A stretch of DNA of 64,000 nt from contig NC_007354.1 of NCBI RefSeq assembly GCF_000012565.1, forward strand, positions 620,001-684,000. Direction: 5' to 3'. This DNA is from Ehrlichia canis str. Jake (GTDB taxonomy: Bacteria > Pseudomonadota > Alphaproteobacteria > Rickettsiales > Anaplasmataceae). How positions within the stretch are numbered: position 1 is the first letter of the stretch; each line of letters begins with the position of its first letter. A model generated the notes under the pieces. That model saw only the letters and a program-made list of their open reading frames with translations. It was not told the origin of the DNA and did not search any database. Shown here piece after piece: positions 20,405 through 29,671 of this stretch. The translations under genes were made by a program, and so were the position numbers.

Positions 20405-20727
20405 AAAAAGTAGTAAAATATTATAAAAATTAGAATTGTTTTATATTTCAGTTTTTTTGTAAAGTAATTATATAAGGTATAGCATTACAGATAGTTAATG
20501 TGTATAACATGTTGATTGTGTACTTTTGAATGTTTGGTACTTGGTCTCTGTAATATAATTAAAAAATGTCCAATTATGTATTATAATGACTGATTGTATA
20601 TATTATTACACAATGTAATACTGCATATGTTGTATTGTAGGTTAGTGTGGCGTTGCATGTATAGAAGTTACATACGTTATTTTATATGTTTACAATTTCG
20701 TAAAAAAATATATCCTTAAGATATATG

Positions 20728-20798
20728 TGCCGTTACCAAGAATCGAACTTAGGTCGCATCATTACCAATGATGTGCTTTGCCACTAAGCTATAACGGC
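20728..20798 (-). tRNA. tRNA-Thr (anticodon GGU)
   Basis: A 71-nt cloverleaf on the minus strand. The acceptor stem GCCGTTA/TAACGGC has seven perfect pairs and discriminator A. The anticodon stem CATCA/TGATG encloses loop TTGGTAA, so the anticodon is GGT, reading ACC/ACU. The T arm CTAAG-TTCGATT-CTTGG is intact. CCA is not encoded. Confidence 0.95.
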
Positions 20799-20810
20799 TT
20801 AATTATCTCT

Positions 20811-20838
20811 ATTTTATTTTTTATTATGAATAAGTCAA
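20811..20838 (-). promoter_or_regulatory. Candidate tRNA-Thr promoter inside the 5' end of the next gene
   Basis: On the minus strand, TTGACT (20838-20833), a 16-bp spacer and TAAAAT (20816-20811) lie 12 bp before the mature tRNA 5' end. The -35 box overlaps codons 3-5 of the divergent 40-residue gene, so both functions share these bases. Confidence 0.55.
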
Positions 20839-20948
20839 AAAAAATTAAAGGCGTATCTAAAAAGAAAGCTTTAGCGAGTGCATTAAAAGCTAATTTGCTT
20901 CGTAGAAAACATAAACAACGTCAAATTAGAGCTACTGAAACTAAATAA
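20826..20948 (+). CDS. Small basic protein, 40 residues
   Basis: ATG 20826 to TAA 20948 encodes MNKSKKIKGVSKKKALASAL followed by KANLLRRKHKQRQIRATETK. It is 40% Lys/Arg, with a helical-looking LxxNLLRRKxKQR C-terminal half. Short proteins with an N-L-x-R-R-K segment are common conserved hypotheticals in Alphaproteobacteria, and this resembles them. Function unknown; nucleic-acid or ribosome binding is a guess from charge. It is divergent from tRNA-Thr by 27 bp. Confidence 0.65.
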   Translation: MNKSKKIKGVSKKKALASALKANLLRRKHKQRQIRATETK

Positions 20949-21371
20949 GTGACAATAATTTAGAATGTTAAAGCATCGTAAAAGCGTAAGAATCTATTTC
21001 TTAAGCATCATCTAAACATTCATCTATGTAATTTCTATAACAATACTTATATATTTTTCTTATGTTCTATGACAATGTTGCTTGTAAAATATGAAAATAA
21101 TTAGAAAGAATAGTGATAATTATAGTAGTTAGCATTACATTATCATGCATCTAGATATGAATTAAGATTTACAAAATACTTCTTTGCATTTATTTTTTTA
21201 TCATACAGAAATTCTCATAAGTCTATTTTTAAATATCTTTAGATTTACACATAATATTTATTTTTATTGTTGATTTTAATTAAAATTTCTAAAGAATAAA
21301 TTTACTTTTACTTATTAAATATATCAATATTTTTATTACTATGTTAATATATTATTACATTTGAAAGTTTT
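20949..21371. other. AT-rich gap before the QLF-family zone
   Basis: 423 bp with no recognisable gene or structural RNA. It is strongly A/T-biased and may carry the remains of sequence lost from the pseudogene region that follows. Confidence 0.4.
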
Positions 21372-21945
21372 ATGAATTTAAAATTATTAAAATTAACATC
21401 AAGTATGTAATGTCTATACGTTAATAAAAATTTTCATGATTTACCGTATGTTAATAGTACATTTAGTAATTGTAACAGATATATAAGCACTGTCTTTCCA
21501 AGCACTAAAAATATATTGAATATATTAATTAATAATAAATTTAGTGAGATCAATATCATTCAAAACACATTAGTGAGTTACAACTATGCTGTTATGTACT
21601 CTTTATATAAAAATAATAAATTAGCTTTAGCTATTCAAATTGATAAAGACATAACTATTGATGATATGCTTAACGACTTTAAATTTTTAAGTAAGTTGAT
21701 AGTTTATGTTGGGTATACTACATCTCATAATAAAACATTTTGTAAAAAAGTGAAACAACATAAAGTACTTGATGACCCATATCCAAACATTAAGTTAATG
21801 AGATTATTAACTGTTTCAATATTTTATTACTACATCAAAGATAGAATATTAATCATATGCGTAAAAGTGGTATATATGGTGGTTCTTATATTGTAGTTTT
21901 TTTTACTGAGGGAACAATTTATATTATAAAGATTATTATAACTTA
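21372..21945 (+). pseudogene. Decayed paralogue of the 22521 gene
   Basis: ATG 21372 starts MNLKLLKLTSSM and then stops at once. The 22521 gene begins MNLTLLKLKTDEY, and the DNA around both starts is clearly alike. A frame from 21516 to 21896 then reads SYNYAVMYSLYKNNKLALAI and ends with a drifting hydrophobic tail. This aligns with SNYNYVFLYGIYRNHHIVIV in the 22521 protein. A further frame change gives YIVVFFTEGTIY at about 21882-21920, matching ICFYNFVDKEGNLYY there. So the gene is broken by an early nonsense codon plus frameshifts. If the 126-codon frame is expressed, it lacks both ends of the family domain. Confidence 0.75.
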
Positions 21946-22520
21946 GTACAATCTGTAATCCATTAACAAATTGTACTAAAGAACTACAGTTAGATTCCTC
22001 TTTAAAAGAAAGTACTTCTATTAGTTGTAGAAGAAAATATGTTATGTCAATAGTATGTCATAATGTGAAAGGTAAATAAAAAATAAGTAGAAGTTGTAAA
22101 AATCTCATAGCATACAAAAAAGAATATTCTGTTGGAATAGACAAGTTGTCTTTGTAATAGGAGAATACTAAAAGACAAATTGGAAAAAGACATCATGTAA
22201 TACAAAATGACAGTAGTATTGTATCAAGAAATGATTTTAGCATATCAGAAAGTAATACACTAACAAAGATAACACTGCACAATTGGTTTCAAATAGTGCT
22301 GACATTAAACTAGAGTATACATAATGTTATTTCATGTCTTATTTTAAACTCTGAATCATCAAGTGGTTAGTCTTTTTTATCAAAAAACAGCTCATAAATT
22401 ATTATGCTGAGTTTTATATCATAAATAATGTGTATTTTTTATTTATTAAAAAATAAATTTACTAGTTAATTAATATTTATTATTATTGTTAATGAATATT
22501 AACAATAAGTAAAAATTTCT
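21946..22520. other. Decayed tail and gap before the 22521 gene
   Basis: 575 bp with no intact frame. The left part is probably the degraded 3' end of the preceding pseudogene. The last 100 bp are extremely AT-rich and would carry the promoter of the next gene. Confidence 0.4.
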
Positions 22521-23192
22521 ATGAATTTAACGTTATTAAAATTAAAAACAGATGAATACTGCCTGGTGCCTACTGAACACTGTAGATTTAATGAAACACT
22601 CAATCTGTATTATACATATGATGATAATTTTAATTGTAATTTAGCGTATGAGTTTACTAGTAACCAATGTGACTTAGATAATGCTATTGGTACTCAATTT
22701 AATGATTTGCATATTGTTGAAAGTGTATTCTCAAATTATAATTATGTTTTCTTGTATGGTATTTATAGAAACCACCATATAGTTATAGTTGTTACACTTA
22801 ATAAAGCAGTGACTCTTCATGAGATATTTGAAGGCTTAAAATTTTCAATAGATTCAGTGGTGCATTGTAGTTACTGTGATGATATTAACGGGATTGTAAC
22901 TACAAGGTGCTGTGAAGATTTTGATCATCCAGATCATATTGTAAGATTTAAAAGATCAAATACTGTGCAATTATTTTATGAATATATAAAAATGATTGTA
23001 TTAGATAACTCTGAAGAAGAATGCATTGGTAACATTTGTTTTTATAATTTTGTTGATAAAGAAGGTAATTTATACTACCGTACTCAATTTTCAATAAATA
23101 AACATGATTTACAGCAAAATTTTCCTTCAAGTTCTGTGGAATCTAACGAGGTATCAATATTAGAAAGGAATGCTGGAAATTTAAGAATGTAA
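22521..23192 (+). CDS. Lineage-specific hypothetical protein (distant QLF-family member)
   Basis: Unknown function, 223 residues, soluble, with many Cys/His/Asp residues (including CSYCDD and RCCEDFDHPDH around 115-140). It is a paralogue of the decayed gene just upstream. A weaker but ordered similarity links it to the three proteins at 23546, 24426 and 26967: RSNTVQLFYEYIK matches RSDKQLFCDMKNN, and CFYNFVDKEGNLYY matches RFFNEDGGIVNS. So it may be a diverged member of the same superfamily. The C-terminal 25 residues are Ser/Asn-rich. No signal peptide or membrane span. The DNA after the stop may contain a decayed extension. Confidence 0.7.
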   Translation: MNLTLLKLKTDEYCLVPTEHCRFNETLNLYYTYDDNFNCNLAYEFTSNQCDLDNAIGTQFNDLHIVESVFSNYNYVFLYGIYRNHHIVIVVTLNKAVTLHEIFEGLKFSIDSVVHCSYCDDINGIVTTRCCEDFDHPDHIVRFKRSNTVQLFYEYIKMIVLDNSEEECIGNICFYNFVDKEGNLYYRTQFSINKHDLQQNFPSSSVESNEVSILERNAGNLRM

Positions 23193-23545
23193 TACTAATA
23201 CCGCATCAACTGTTGATTCAGGAAAAATTTGATGTACAGCTGAGGAATTATTCTTGAATATGAAGATCACAAAACCTGAAACCTAATGTTAATAAAGAAA
23301 TAGTGTGTGTACACTTTAGCTTTATTAATAGATGATGAAATATTTGAGAAATTCTACTTCATCTGAATTAGTTAGTATAAGTCCTACGGTGTTAGGAAGA
23401 ATGACTCTAAAACAGTTTACAAATTATTATACTTTTAATTATAAGTACTGTATAAGTAATTTTTATATCAACAAGTTGCAATATGTTTCATATATTAATT
23501 TTTTATGCTATAATTATAAGAAATCAAATATTATAGTTATATTTT
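23193..23545. other. Gap with possible decayed coding tail
   Basis: 353 bp. Short frames such as MMKYLRNSTSSELVSISPTV (from 23332) have plausible codon use but match nothing I recognise. They may be remains of a longer 22521 product or of another family copy. Not called as a gene. Confidence 0.35.
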
Positions 23546-24133
23546 ATGCAATTATTACTTTTTTGTGATAGAAATAATAAACTTTTTTTGTATGATATGT
23601 CGTTATGTAAGGAAGTGAATGGTAAATTTGTTCCACGAGATGAATCTATCAGAACAATGGTAAAAGATACTGGTGATGATCAACAACAAAGTAAAGATCC
23701 TTATATGAATAGATTTGACTTAGTAGGTTCATGCTTTAGTAATTTTACTTTTATTAATAGTAAAAAATTTTATAATGAATTTGTAATAATGCGTGGTGTT
23801 AATATGCATGGTGAAAATGTATGTTTATCTCTCTCATTATTTAAAAATGAATTTCAGTCTTTTCTAGAGCGTTCAGCTTTTACACCATGTTTTTTCGTTA
23901 ATGATAGTAACTATGTTGGTGGAGGACCAACTCATGATCGTACTAATAAACAGTTATTTTGTGATCTGAAAGCAAATTTAAAAGACCTTGTACCTAAGAA
24001 GCCTGATATAAACTCAAATGTTATATCTTTCAAATTCTTCAATGAGAATGGTAAAATTGTTGATACTGTTCTATCTTTATGTGAAGTACTTGCTCCAACC
24101 CATCTAACACCCAAAATGATAAAATTAAGGTAA
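23546..24133 (+). CDS. QLF-family paralogue A
   Basis: Unknown function, 195 residues, starting MQLLLFCDRNNKLFLYDMSL. It shares its full length with the genes at 24426 and 26967. Shared blocks are KFxPRD near 29, FSNFTxIxSxKFxNE at about 65-80, PCFFxxDSNYxxGGPT, R-x-[ND]-KQLFC at about 132-139 and F-FFNExGxIV near 165. There is no signal peptide; the N-terminus is a hydrophobic beta strand rather than a membrane anchor. It is the first of two tandem copies (292 bp apart) upstream of pccB. Role unknown; the number of copies suggests lineage-specific amplification. Confidence 0.75.
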   Translation: MQLLLFCDRNNKLFLYDMSLCKEVNGKFVPRDESIRTMVKDTGDDQQQSKDPYMNRFDLVGSCFSNFTFINSKKFYNEFVIMRGVNMHGENVCLSLSLFKNEFQSFLERSAFTPCFFVNDSNYVGGGPTHDRTNKQLFCDLKANLKDLVPKKPDINSNVISFKFFNENGKIVDTVLSLCEVLAPTHLTPKMIKLR

Positions 24134-24425
24134 TTAATAGGTACTTATCATAAATTCTTACTTATCTATTTTCAATTTCTTGTAAAACTTCTACTGTAGA
24201 AGTAGTAGTAAATTATGAAGTTTTTTTGAAAAGTGTGTTGTATATTCTTATTAAGGTTTCTCATGTTGTTATATAACAATAATTTTGCTTGGATGTATAA
24301 GCATGCCAGTTGTATTTGCACATATTATCATCTGATCTATATACATGTTATTTTTTTATATATGTAGAATATGAACTTTCCTAATTTTTTATATTATATC
24401 ATAAGATATTAATTATACTGATATT

Positions 24426-25013
24426 ATGAGACAATTATTACTTTTAATGGACAAAAATGGAAGATTACTTTTATCTGATGTATCTTTGTATGACAATATA
24501 GGTGGTAAATTTATTCCACGTGATCCATCACTTAAGGAAATTGTAAAAGAGATTAATGAAAGTGAAGAAATTGATTCATGTGTTGCTTTTGATCCATATA
24601 TATACAATGCTATCTTTAGCAATTTTACTGTAATCAGTAGTCAGAAATTTAAAAATGAACAGTTGATTCTACATGGTGTTGATAAAACAGGTACAGCAGT
24701 GTTCTTATCTTTGTTATTGAATAGAGGTGAATTTAAATCTTTTTTGAGTAATATAAATGATACACCTTGTTTTTTCATAGATAATAATAGTTACATTGAT
24801 GGAGGACCAACTTATGAACGTAGTGATAAACAGTTATTTTGTGACATGAAAAACAATTTAGTAGGTCTTGTACCTAAAACTAGTGATAATAAACTATGTG
24901 TAACGCCTTTTCGCTTTTTCAATGAAGATGGTGGTATTGTTAATAGTGTTCTCATATCATGTGAAATTTCTATGCAAGGTGCTATAGGATTAAGAAGAGT
25001 AACATTAAAGTAA
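24426..25013 (+). CDS. QLF-family paralogue B
   Basis: Unknown function, 195 residues (MRQLLLLMDKNGRLLLSDVS). It aligns end to end with the 23546 product without large gaps: KFIPRDPSLKEI, FSNFTVISSQKFKNEQ, PCFFIDNNSYIDGGPTYERS, DKQLFCDMKNNLVGLVPK, FRFFNEDGGIVNSVL and a C-terminus ending VTLK. Conservation of the block order implies a shared fold with drift on the surface. The two tandem genes probably arose by local duplication and then diverged. Soluble and without a visible export signal. Confidence 0.75.
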   Translation: MRQLLLLMDKNGRLLLSDVSLYDNIGGKFIPRDPSLKEIVKEINESEEIDSCVAFDPYIYNAIFSNFTVISSQKFKNEQLILHGVDKTGTAVFLSLLLNRGEFKSFLSNINDTPCFFIDNNSYIDGGPTYERSDKQLFCDMKNNLVGLVPKTSDNKLCVTPFRFFNEDGGIVNSVLISCEISMQGAIGLRRVTLK

Positions 25014-25164
25014 TTGATGGTCTGAACTTGTAAAATTTAAAAATATAAATTGCTAAGTAATGAATGCTTTCAAATAGGTTGTATTGGAATGCTTCTATAA
25101 AAAATTTACATATTATGATAAAATATGGTAAGAATATTCTAATGTACTCATCTTTTTAAATATT

Positions 25165-26694
25165 ATGAATTTTTCAGGATTACAAGATTTACACGATAGA
25201 AAATTAAAATCATTCTATGGTGGTGGAGTATCTAGAATAGAGAAGCAACATATTAAAGGTAAACTAACAGCAAGGGAAAGATTAACAGTTTTACTAGATG
25301 ATAATTCTTTTGAAGAATATGGAACATTTGTAGAACATAGATCTGTAAATTTTTCTATGGATAAATCTAAAATACCTGGTGATGGTGTAGTTGTTGGGTA
25401 TGGGACAATTAATGGAAGAAAAGTATGTGTTTATTCTCAAGATTTTACTGTTTTTGGAGGATCATTAAGTGAATCAAATGCTAAAAAGATATGCAATATT
25501 ATGGATAAAGCTGCATCACTAGGACTTCCTATAATTGGTATTAATGATTCTGGAGGAGCAAGGATACAAGAAGGAGTGGACTCATTAGCTGGTTATGGTG
25601 AAATTTTTCAACGTAATGTCAATTTATCTGGTGTTGTTCCACAAATATCTATAATTATGGGGCCTTGTGCAGGTGGTGCAGTTTATTCTCCTGCATTAAC
25701 TGATTTTATTTTCATGGTACGCAATACTTCTTATATGTTTGTAACAGGACCAGATGTAATTAAAAAAGTTATGTATGAAGATGTTAGTCAAGAAGATCTT
25801 GGTGGAGCAAAAGTACATTCTAATAAAACTGGTATTGCGGATTTGGTATTCAATGATGAAATTGAAGCATTGTTATATGTTCGTAAATTTATGGATTTTA
25901 TTACGTCTAACAATACAGAATTATCAAAATCTCAATTAGTATCATGCCTAGATACAGAAGATTTATCTTTAAATACATTAATACCTAAAAATAGTTCTAC
26001 ACCGTATGATATGAATGAACTATTAGAAAAAGTATGTGATGAAAGATTGTTTTACGAGATAAAACCAGATTTTGCACGTAATATTATTGTAGGGTTTGGT
26101 AAGATAGGTGGGTATAAAGTAGGATTGATAGCAAATCAACCATTACATTTAGCTGGATGTTTGGATATTGATGCTTCAAGAAAAGGAGCAAGATTCATAC
26201 GTTTTTGTGATGCTTTTAACATTCCAATTATAACTTTCATAGATGTTCCAGGGTTTATGCCTGGTGTGAATCAAGAACATTCTGGAATTATAGCACATGG
26301 TGCAAAATTATTGTATGCATATGCGGAAGCTACTGTACCAAAAATTAGCATAATAGTACGTAAAGCATATGGAGGAGCATATATAGTAATGAATTCCAAG
26401 CACTTGTGCGGTGATATCAATTATGCGTGGCCGGATGCTGAAATTGCAGTTATGGGAGCTGAAGGAGCAGTTGAAATAATATTCCGGAATGAAACGGATA
26501 AAGAAAAAATACAAAATATTATAGATGAGTATCGCACTAAAATAGTCAATCCTTATGTAGCAGCTTCTAGAGGATACATCGATGATATTATTATACCATC
26601 ACGTACTAGAGAATATCTATTCAAATCTTTACAACTATTAGAAAAAAAGAAAGTTAACAAAATTATGCGCAAGCATGATAACTTGCCTTTATAA
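25165..26694 (+). CDS. pccB: Propionyl-CoA carboxylase beta chain
   Basis: Carboxyltransferase subunit that moves CO2 from biotin to propionyl-CoA to form methylmalonyl-CoA; cytosolic, working with a biotin-carrying alpha chain not in this window. It has 509 residues, the standard length. Visible family blocks: HIKGKLTARERLTVLLDD near 28-46, INDSGGARIQEGVDSLAGYG at about 127-146, GPCAGGAVYSPALTDF, the oxyanion-hole region FIDVPGFMPGVNQEHSGIIA and the RKAYGGAYIVMNSKHL block. It lies between paralogous QLF genes. A 360-bp decayed inverted copy of its middle part lies at 29101-29459. Confidence 0.94.
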   Translation: MNFSGLQDLHDRKLKSFYGGGVSRIEKQHIKGKLTARERLTVLLDDNSFEEYGTFVEHRSVNFSMDKSKIPGDGVVVGYGTINGRKVCVYSQDFTVFGGSLSESNAKKICNIMDKAASLGLPIIGINDSGGARIQEGVDSLAGYGEIFQRNVNLSGVVPQISIIMGPCAGGAVYSPALTDFIFMVRNTSYMFVTGPDVIKKVMYEDVSQEDLGGAKVHSNKTGIADLVFNDEIEALLYVRKFMDFITSNNTELSKSQLVSCLDTEDLSLNTLIPKNSSTPYDMNELLEKVCDERLFYEIKPDFARNIIVGFGKIGGYKVGLIANQPLHLAGCLDIDASRKGARFIRFCDAFNIPIITFIDVPGFMPGVNQEHSGIIAHGAKLLYAYAEATVPKISIIVRKAYGGAYIVMNSKHLCGDINYAWPDAEIAVMGAEGAVEIIFRNETDKEKIQNIIDEYRTKIVNPYVAASRGYIDDIIIPSRTREYLFKSLQLLEKKKVNKIMRKHDNLPL

Positions 26695-26966
26695 ATTTTA
26701 TTTATATTGACGTTTTTTTTTACTATACAATTTATTCAATAACAGTAGTGTTTCCTATTTCATTATTGCAATCAACATTATTGTTCACATTTCCTGCTAA
26801 TATTAATGACTTGGATATATAATGTTAAAGATTCGTAGTGTTAGCGTATTGTGATACTAAAGAGTTTCTTATTTTATTAATATACAAATTATATGCTTTA
26901 TTAAGCTTTTATTGAACATAATTTTAGTATATGCAGTATAATTTCGCATTGAATATACTATATAAA

Positions 26967-27569
26967 TTATTTTAATATCACTGTTGCTAAATTTGTAGTA
27001 CTGATATTAGACAATTCAGCTGGTACAATAATACTGTTAACCATAATGTTTTCTTCATTAAAAAAGCTAAAGCGTGTACAAAATTTTTCTTTATCAGATT
27101 TAGGTTTAAGTTTTGTCATATTATTCTTTAAATTAATAAATAATTGTTTATCACTACGTTCATTAGTTAATCCTGAACCGAGATAATTATTCTCATTTAA
27201 GAAAATGCAAATTTCATTCAAATCACTGACAAAAAGGCAAAGTTCATCTTCTTTATCTAAGAAATTGCGGAACTTGTGTTTATCTAATAATAGTGCTAAG
27301 AAGACATCATGACTATATCTGTTGGTACCACGTAGTATAACAGTTTCATTTGTAAACTTTGTACTACTAATAATGGTAAATCTAGTAAAAATAGTACCGT
27401 ATAAATCGCTATTATCAATATGATTTAACAATTGTATTTCTTTCCCTTTTGTATTTTTTAATTTTATGTATTTATTACGTGGTATAAATTTTTCTCGTTT
27501 GTAATTATATAAATTCATATCAGATAAGAAAGCTCTATTATTGTTGTCTACTAAAAGTAATAATTGCAT
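26967..27569 (-). CDS. QLF-family paralogue C (opposite strand)
   Basis: Unknown function. I place the start at ATG 27569 (MQLLLLVDNNNRAFLSDMNL, 200 residues) because it matches the N-termini of the two plus-strand relatives. The frame stays open 16 codons further upstream, but those residues are not shared. Shared blocks: KFIPRN, FTRFTIISSTKFTNETVILRG, NYLGSGLTNERSDKQLF, FSFFNEENIMVNSI and the C-terminus ATVILK. It has an insertion around LDKEDELCLFVSDL relative to the others. It faces pccB from the other side, so the three copies bracket this gene. Confidence 0.75.
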   Translation of the reverse strand: MQLLLLVDNNNRAFLSDMNLYNYKREKFIPRNKYIKLKNTKGKEIQLLNHIDNSDLYGTIFTRFTIISSTKFTNETVILRGTNRYSHDVFLALLLDKHKFRNFLDKEDELCLFVSDLNEICIFLNENNYLGSGLTNERSDKQLFINLKNNMTKLKPKSDKEKFCTRFSFFNEENIMVNSIIVPAELSNISTTNLATVILK

Positions 27570-27984
27570 AGTATATAAATATATTAATATTATTAATATG
27601 TTTATTACTTTATACAAAAAAACAATAAAATCTATACTTTTTTATAATAAGAAATTTAATTTTTAAATTATATTATCTACAATTGAATATGTTATTTAAA
27701 TTGATATAATTGTTATTATTATTAACGCCACATTTCATGAGATATTGGATATATGTTAGAAATGTTATCAGTAATGTGTTTAATAATTTAATGTATTAGA
27801 TGTCAATTTAGGTTAATTAATAGCTAAAGATAAAACTAATATATAAAAAATTATATATTTTGTTTCTCATAACGTTATTTTATAATTAGAAAAATACATT
27901 AGTGATAAACAAATGAAAAGAATAAGAATTTAATAATAGATCATCTATTTCTCTATTATCAGAAAACTATAATGGAAGAGTTAC
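27570..27984. other. AT-rich gap
   Basis: About 415 bp without a gene. It should hold the promoter of the minus-strand gene ending at 27569, but no clear consensus was found. Confidence 0.35.
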
Positions 27985-28420
27985 TTTCTGGTGGATAATT
28001 TTAATATAAAAATATTTCATGTAATTATTGCGTTAGGAATGTTTATGAGTTTTATGTATGTAATACCTGACTTACCTTTTTGGAGATACTGACTCTTTTA
28101 CAAAGAATCATGTTGCATCTTATTATTTAAAAAATACCTATAATAACATTGGGATTCTTAATGTAGTAACAGCAATTCTAGCAAGTTTTCGTGGGTATGA
28201 CACCTTTGGAAAAACTGTTGTGATATTTACTGCTTCTTTAGTAATTTCTTTATTACTTGCTAAGGATAATAGTCATGTCTAAAAATTCAGTTTTGAGAAC
28301 AATGTAGGTATGGTTGTTTTTAATCTGGTTGCATCAGCAATTTATGGAAATAGTGCTATTGAAAGTACTCATTTATTTTTACTAAATCTGTTATATTTAG
28401 CAGTGTAAAAAAAAAAATAT
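27985..28420 (+). pseudogene. Decayed Mrp/Mnh-type Na+/H+ antiporter subunit
   Basis: The plus strand encodes a hydrophobic start (IALGMFMSFMYVIPDLP). After a frameshift at about 28080 comes FGDTDSFTKNHVASYYLKNT, then TAILASFRGYDTFGKTVVIF and TASLVISLLLAKDNSHV with a stop near 28280. The latter blocks are characteristic of the DUF4040/MnhB-like subunit of Mrp antiporters and membrane-bound hydrogenases, including the conserved N-V-V-T-A-I-L-x-x-F-R-G-Y-D-T-x-G-E/K-T-V-V segment. A further frame (28297-28407) may be the next part of the operon. The gene is broken by at least one frameshift, with its 5' end missing. Confidence 0.7.
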
Positions 28421-28504
28421 TGAGATGCACTTGATGTATTTTTAATATGAGGTATTTCTCCAAAAGATATTATAATTTTAAATATTAAACTATATTTTAA
28501 AATA

Positions 28505-29039
28505 GTATAGGTAGACATAAGGAAGTTTCATTATGTATAAGTGGGTCAAATGTATTTGCAAGATTGAAATTTGAATCTGGTGTACATAGAGTACAAAGAG
28601 TACCAGAAACTGAAGCATCTGGAAGGCTTTACACTTCAGCTGCTACAGTAGCAGTTTTACCAGAAATTGAAGAAGTAGATTTAAAAATAGATGAAAAAGA
28701 TTTAAGAATAGATGTGTATAGATCAAGTGGCCCAGGTGGACAATCTGTAAATACAACTGATAGTGCTGTACGTATTACGCATATACCAAGTGGAATTGTT
28801 GTTATACAACGAGATGAAAAATCACAACACAAAAATAAAGCTCTTAAAGTATTAAGAGCAAGGTTATATAATCTTGAAAAGCAAAAAAGAGACTCAGAAA
28901 TCTCACAAATGAGAAAAAGTCAGATAGGATCAGGAGATCGTTCTGAACGTATAAGAACTTATAACTTCCCTCAATCTAGAATTACAGATCATAGAATAAA
29001 TCTTACATTATACAGATTAGAGGATATTATGAAGAAATG
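28505..29039 (+). pseudogene. Truncated inverted copy of prfA
   Basis: About 535 bp nearly identical (by eye about 98%) to 29745-30286, the middle and 3' part of prfA, in opposite orientation. It encodes the PET release motif and GGQ segments ([34 protein letters not shown]) but lacks the N-terminal domain and ends in unrelated residues after RLEDIMK (frame stop at 29085). Differences include H/Y and Q/R changes and a 6-bp deletion that removes Lys-Asn in [10 protein letters not shown]. No ATG start precedes the frame, which is open from 28501; only a TTG at 28564 is available. The lack of accumulated nonsense mutations suggests a recent duplication or gene conversion. Confidence 0.9.
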
Positions 29040-29100
29040 GCAGAGTATTTATATATTTTATACAAAAGATTTTAAGTTCATATAGAAACTAGTTACAATT

Positions 29101-29459
29101 ATACACACCTATTTTTCCAAATCCTACGATAGTATTACGTGCAAAATCTGGTTTTATCTTGTAAAACAATCTTTCGTTACATGCTTTTTTCTAATAGTTC
29201 ATTAAATTATACGTGGTAGAACTGTTTTTAGGTATTTAATGTATTTAGATAAATCTTCTGTATCTAAATGATGCTAATTGAGACTTTGATAATTCGGTAT
29301 TGTTAGGCGTGATGAAATCCATAAATTTATGAACATATAGCAATGCTTCAATTTCAGCATTGGAATACCAAATCTGCAATATCAGTTTTATTAGAATGTG
29401 CTCCTGCTCACCAAGATCTTCTTGACTAACATCTTCATATATAACTTTTTTAATTACAT
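29101..29459 (-). pseudogene. Decayed inverted fragment of pccB
   Basis: The minus strand from 29459 to 29101 aligns with pccB 25755-26115: a segment matching the DNA for VIKKVMYEDVSQEDLGG, one for HSNKTGIADLVF, one for LDTEDLSLNTLIPK and one for RNIIVGFGKIGG, with several indels and substitutions (roughly 88% identity by eye). It is disrupted in every frame and lacks both ends of the gene. It begins only about 60 bp after the prfA fragment. Confidence 0.85.
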
Positions 29460-29671
29460 ATTATGTGAATTTTAACTTGGTATTGTACTGTTTACATTAC
29501 GATAAAGAATCTAAAAAGTATCGGAATTAACTCTTCTTATAGGTGCAGTAAACTTTTTTTCTACTATCAAATTTAGCATTTTTATACAACACAATAACTG
29601 TCTCCAGCTTTATTAGTTACTAACCCATAGTGTTATCTTAGTACATATTTAAAATTCAATAATACAATAAA

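Noticed and set aside
23332-23568. 78-codon plus-strand frame
   Set aside because: Overlaps the start of the 23546 gene and becomes low-complexity after 35 residues. Only the first part could be decayed coding sequence, so it is noted under the gap.
24188-24202. Palindrome CTTCTAC-T-GTAGAAG as operator or terminator
   Set aside because: A one-base loop cannot form a stable hairpin, and a single short dyad in this AT-rich gap is weak evidence for an operator.
28564-29085. Functional short release factor from the prfA copy
   Set aside because: No ATG, only a TTG, the N-terminal domain is missing and the end is foreign. Treated as a pseudogene while flagging the open frame.
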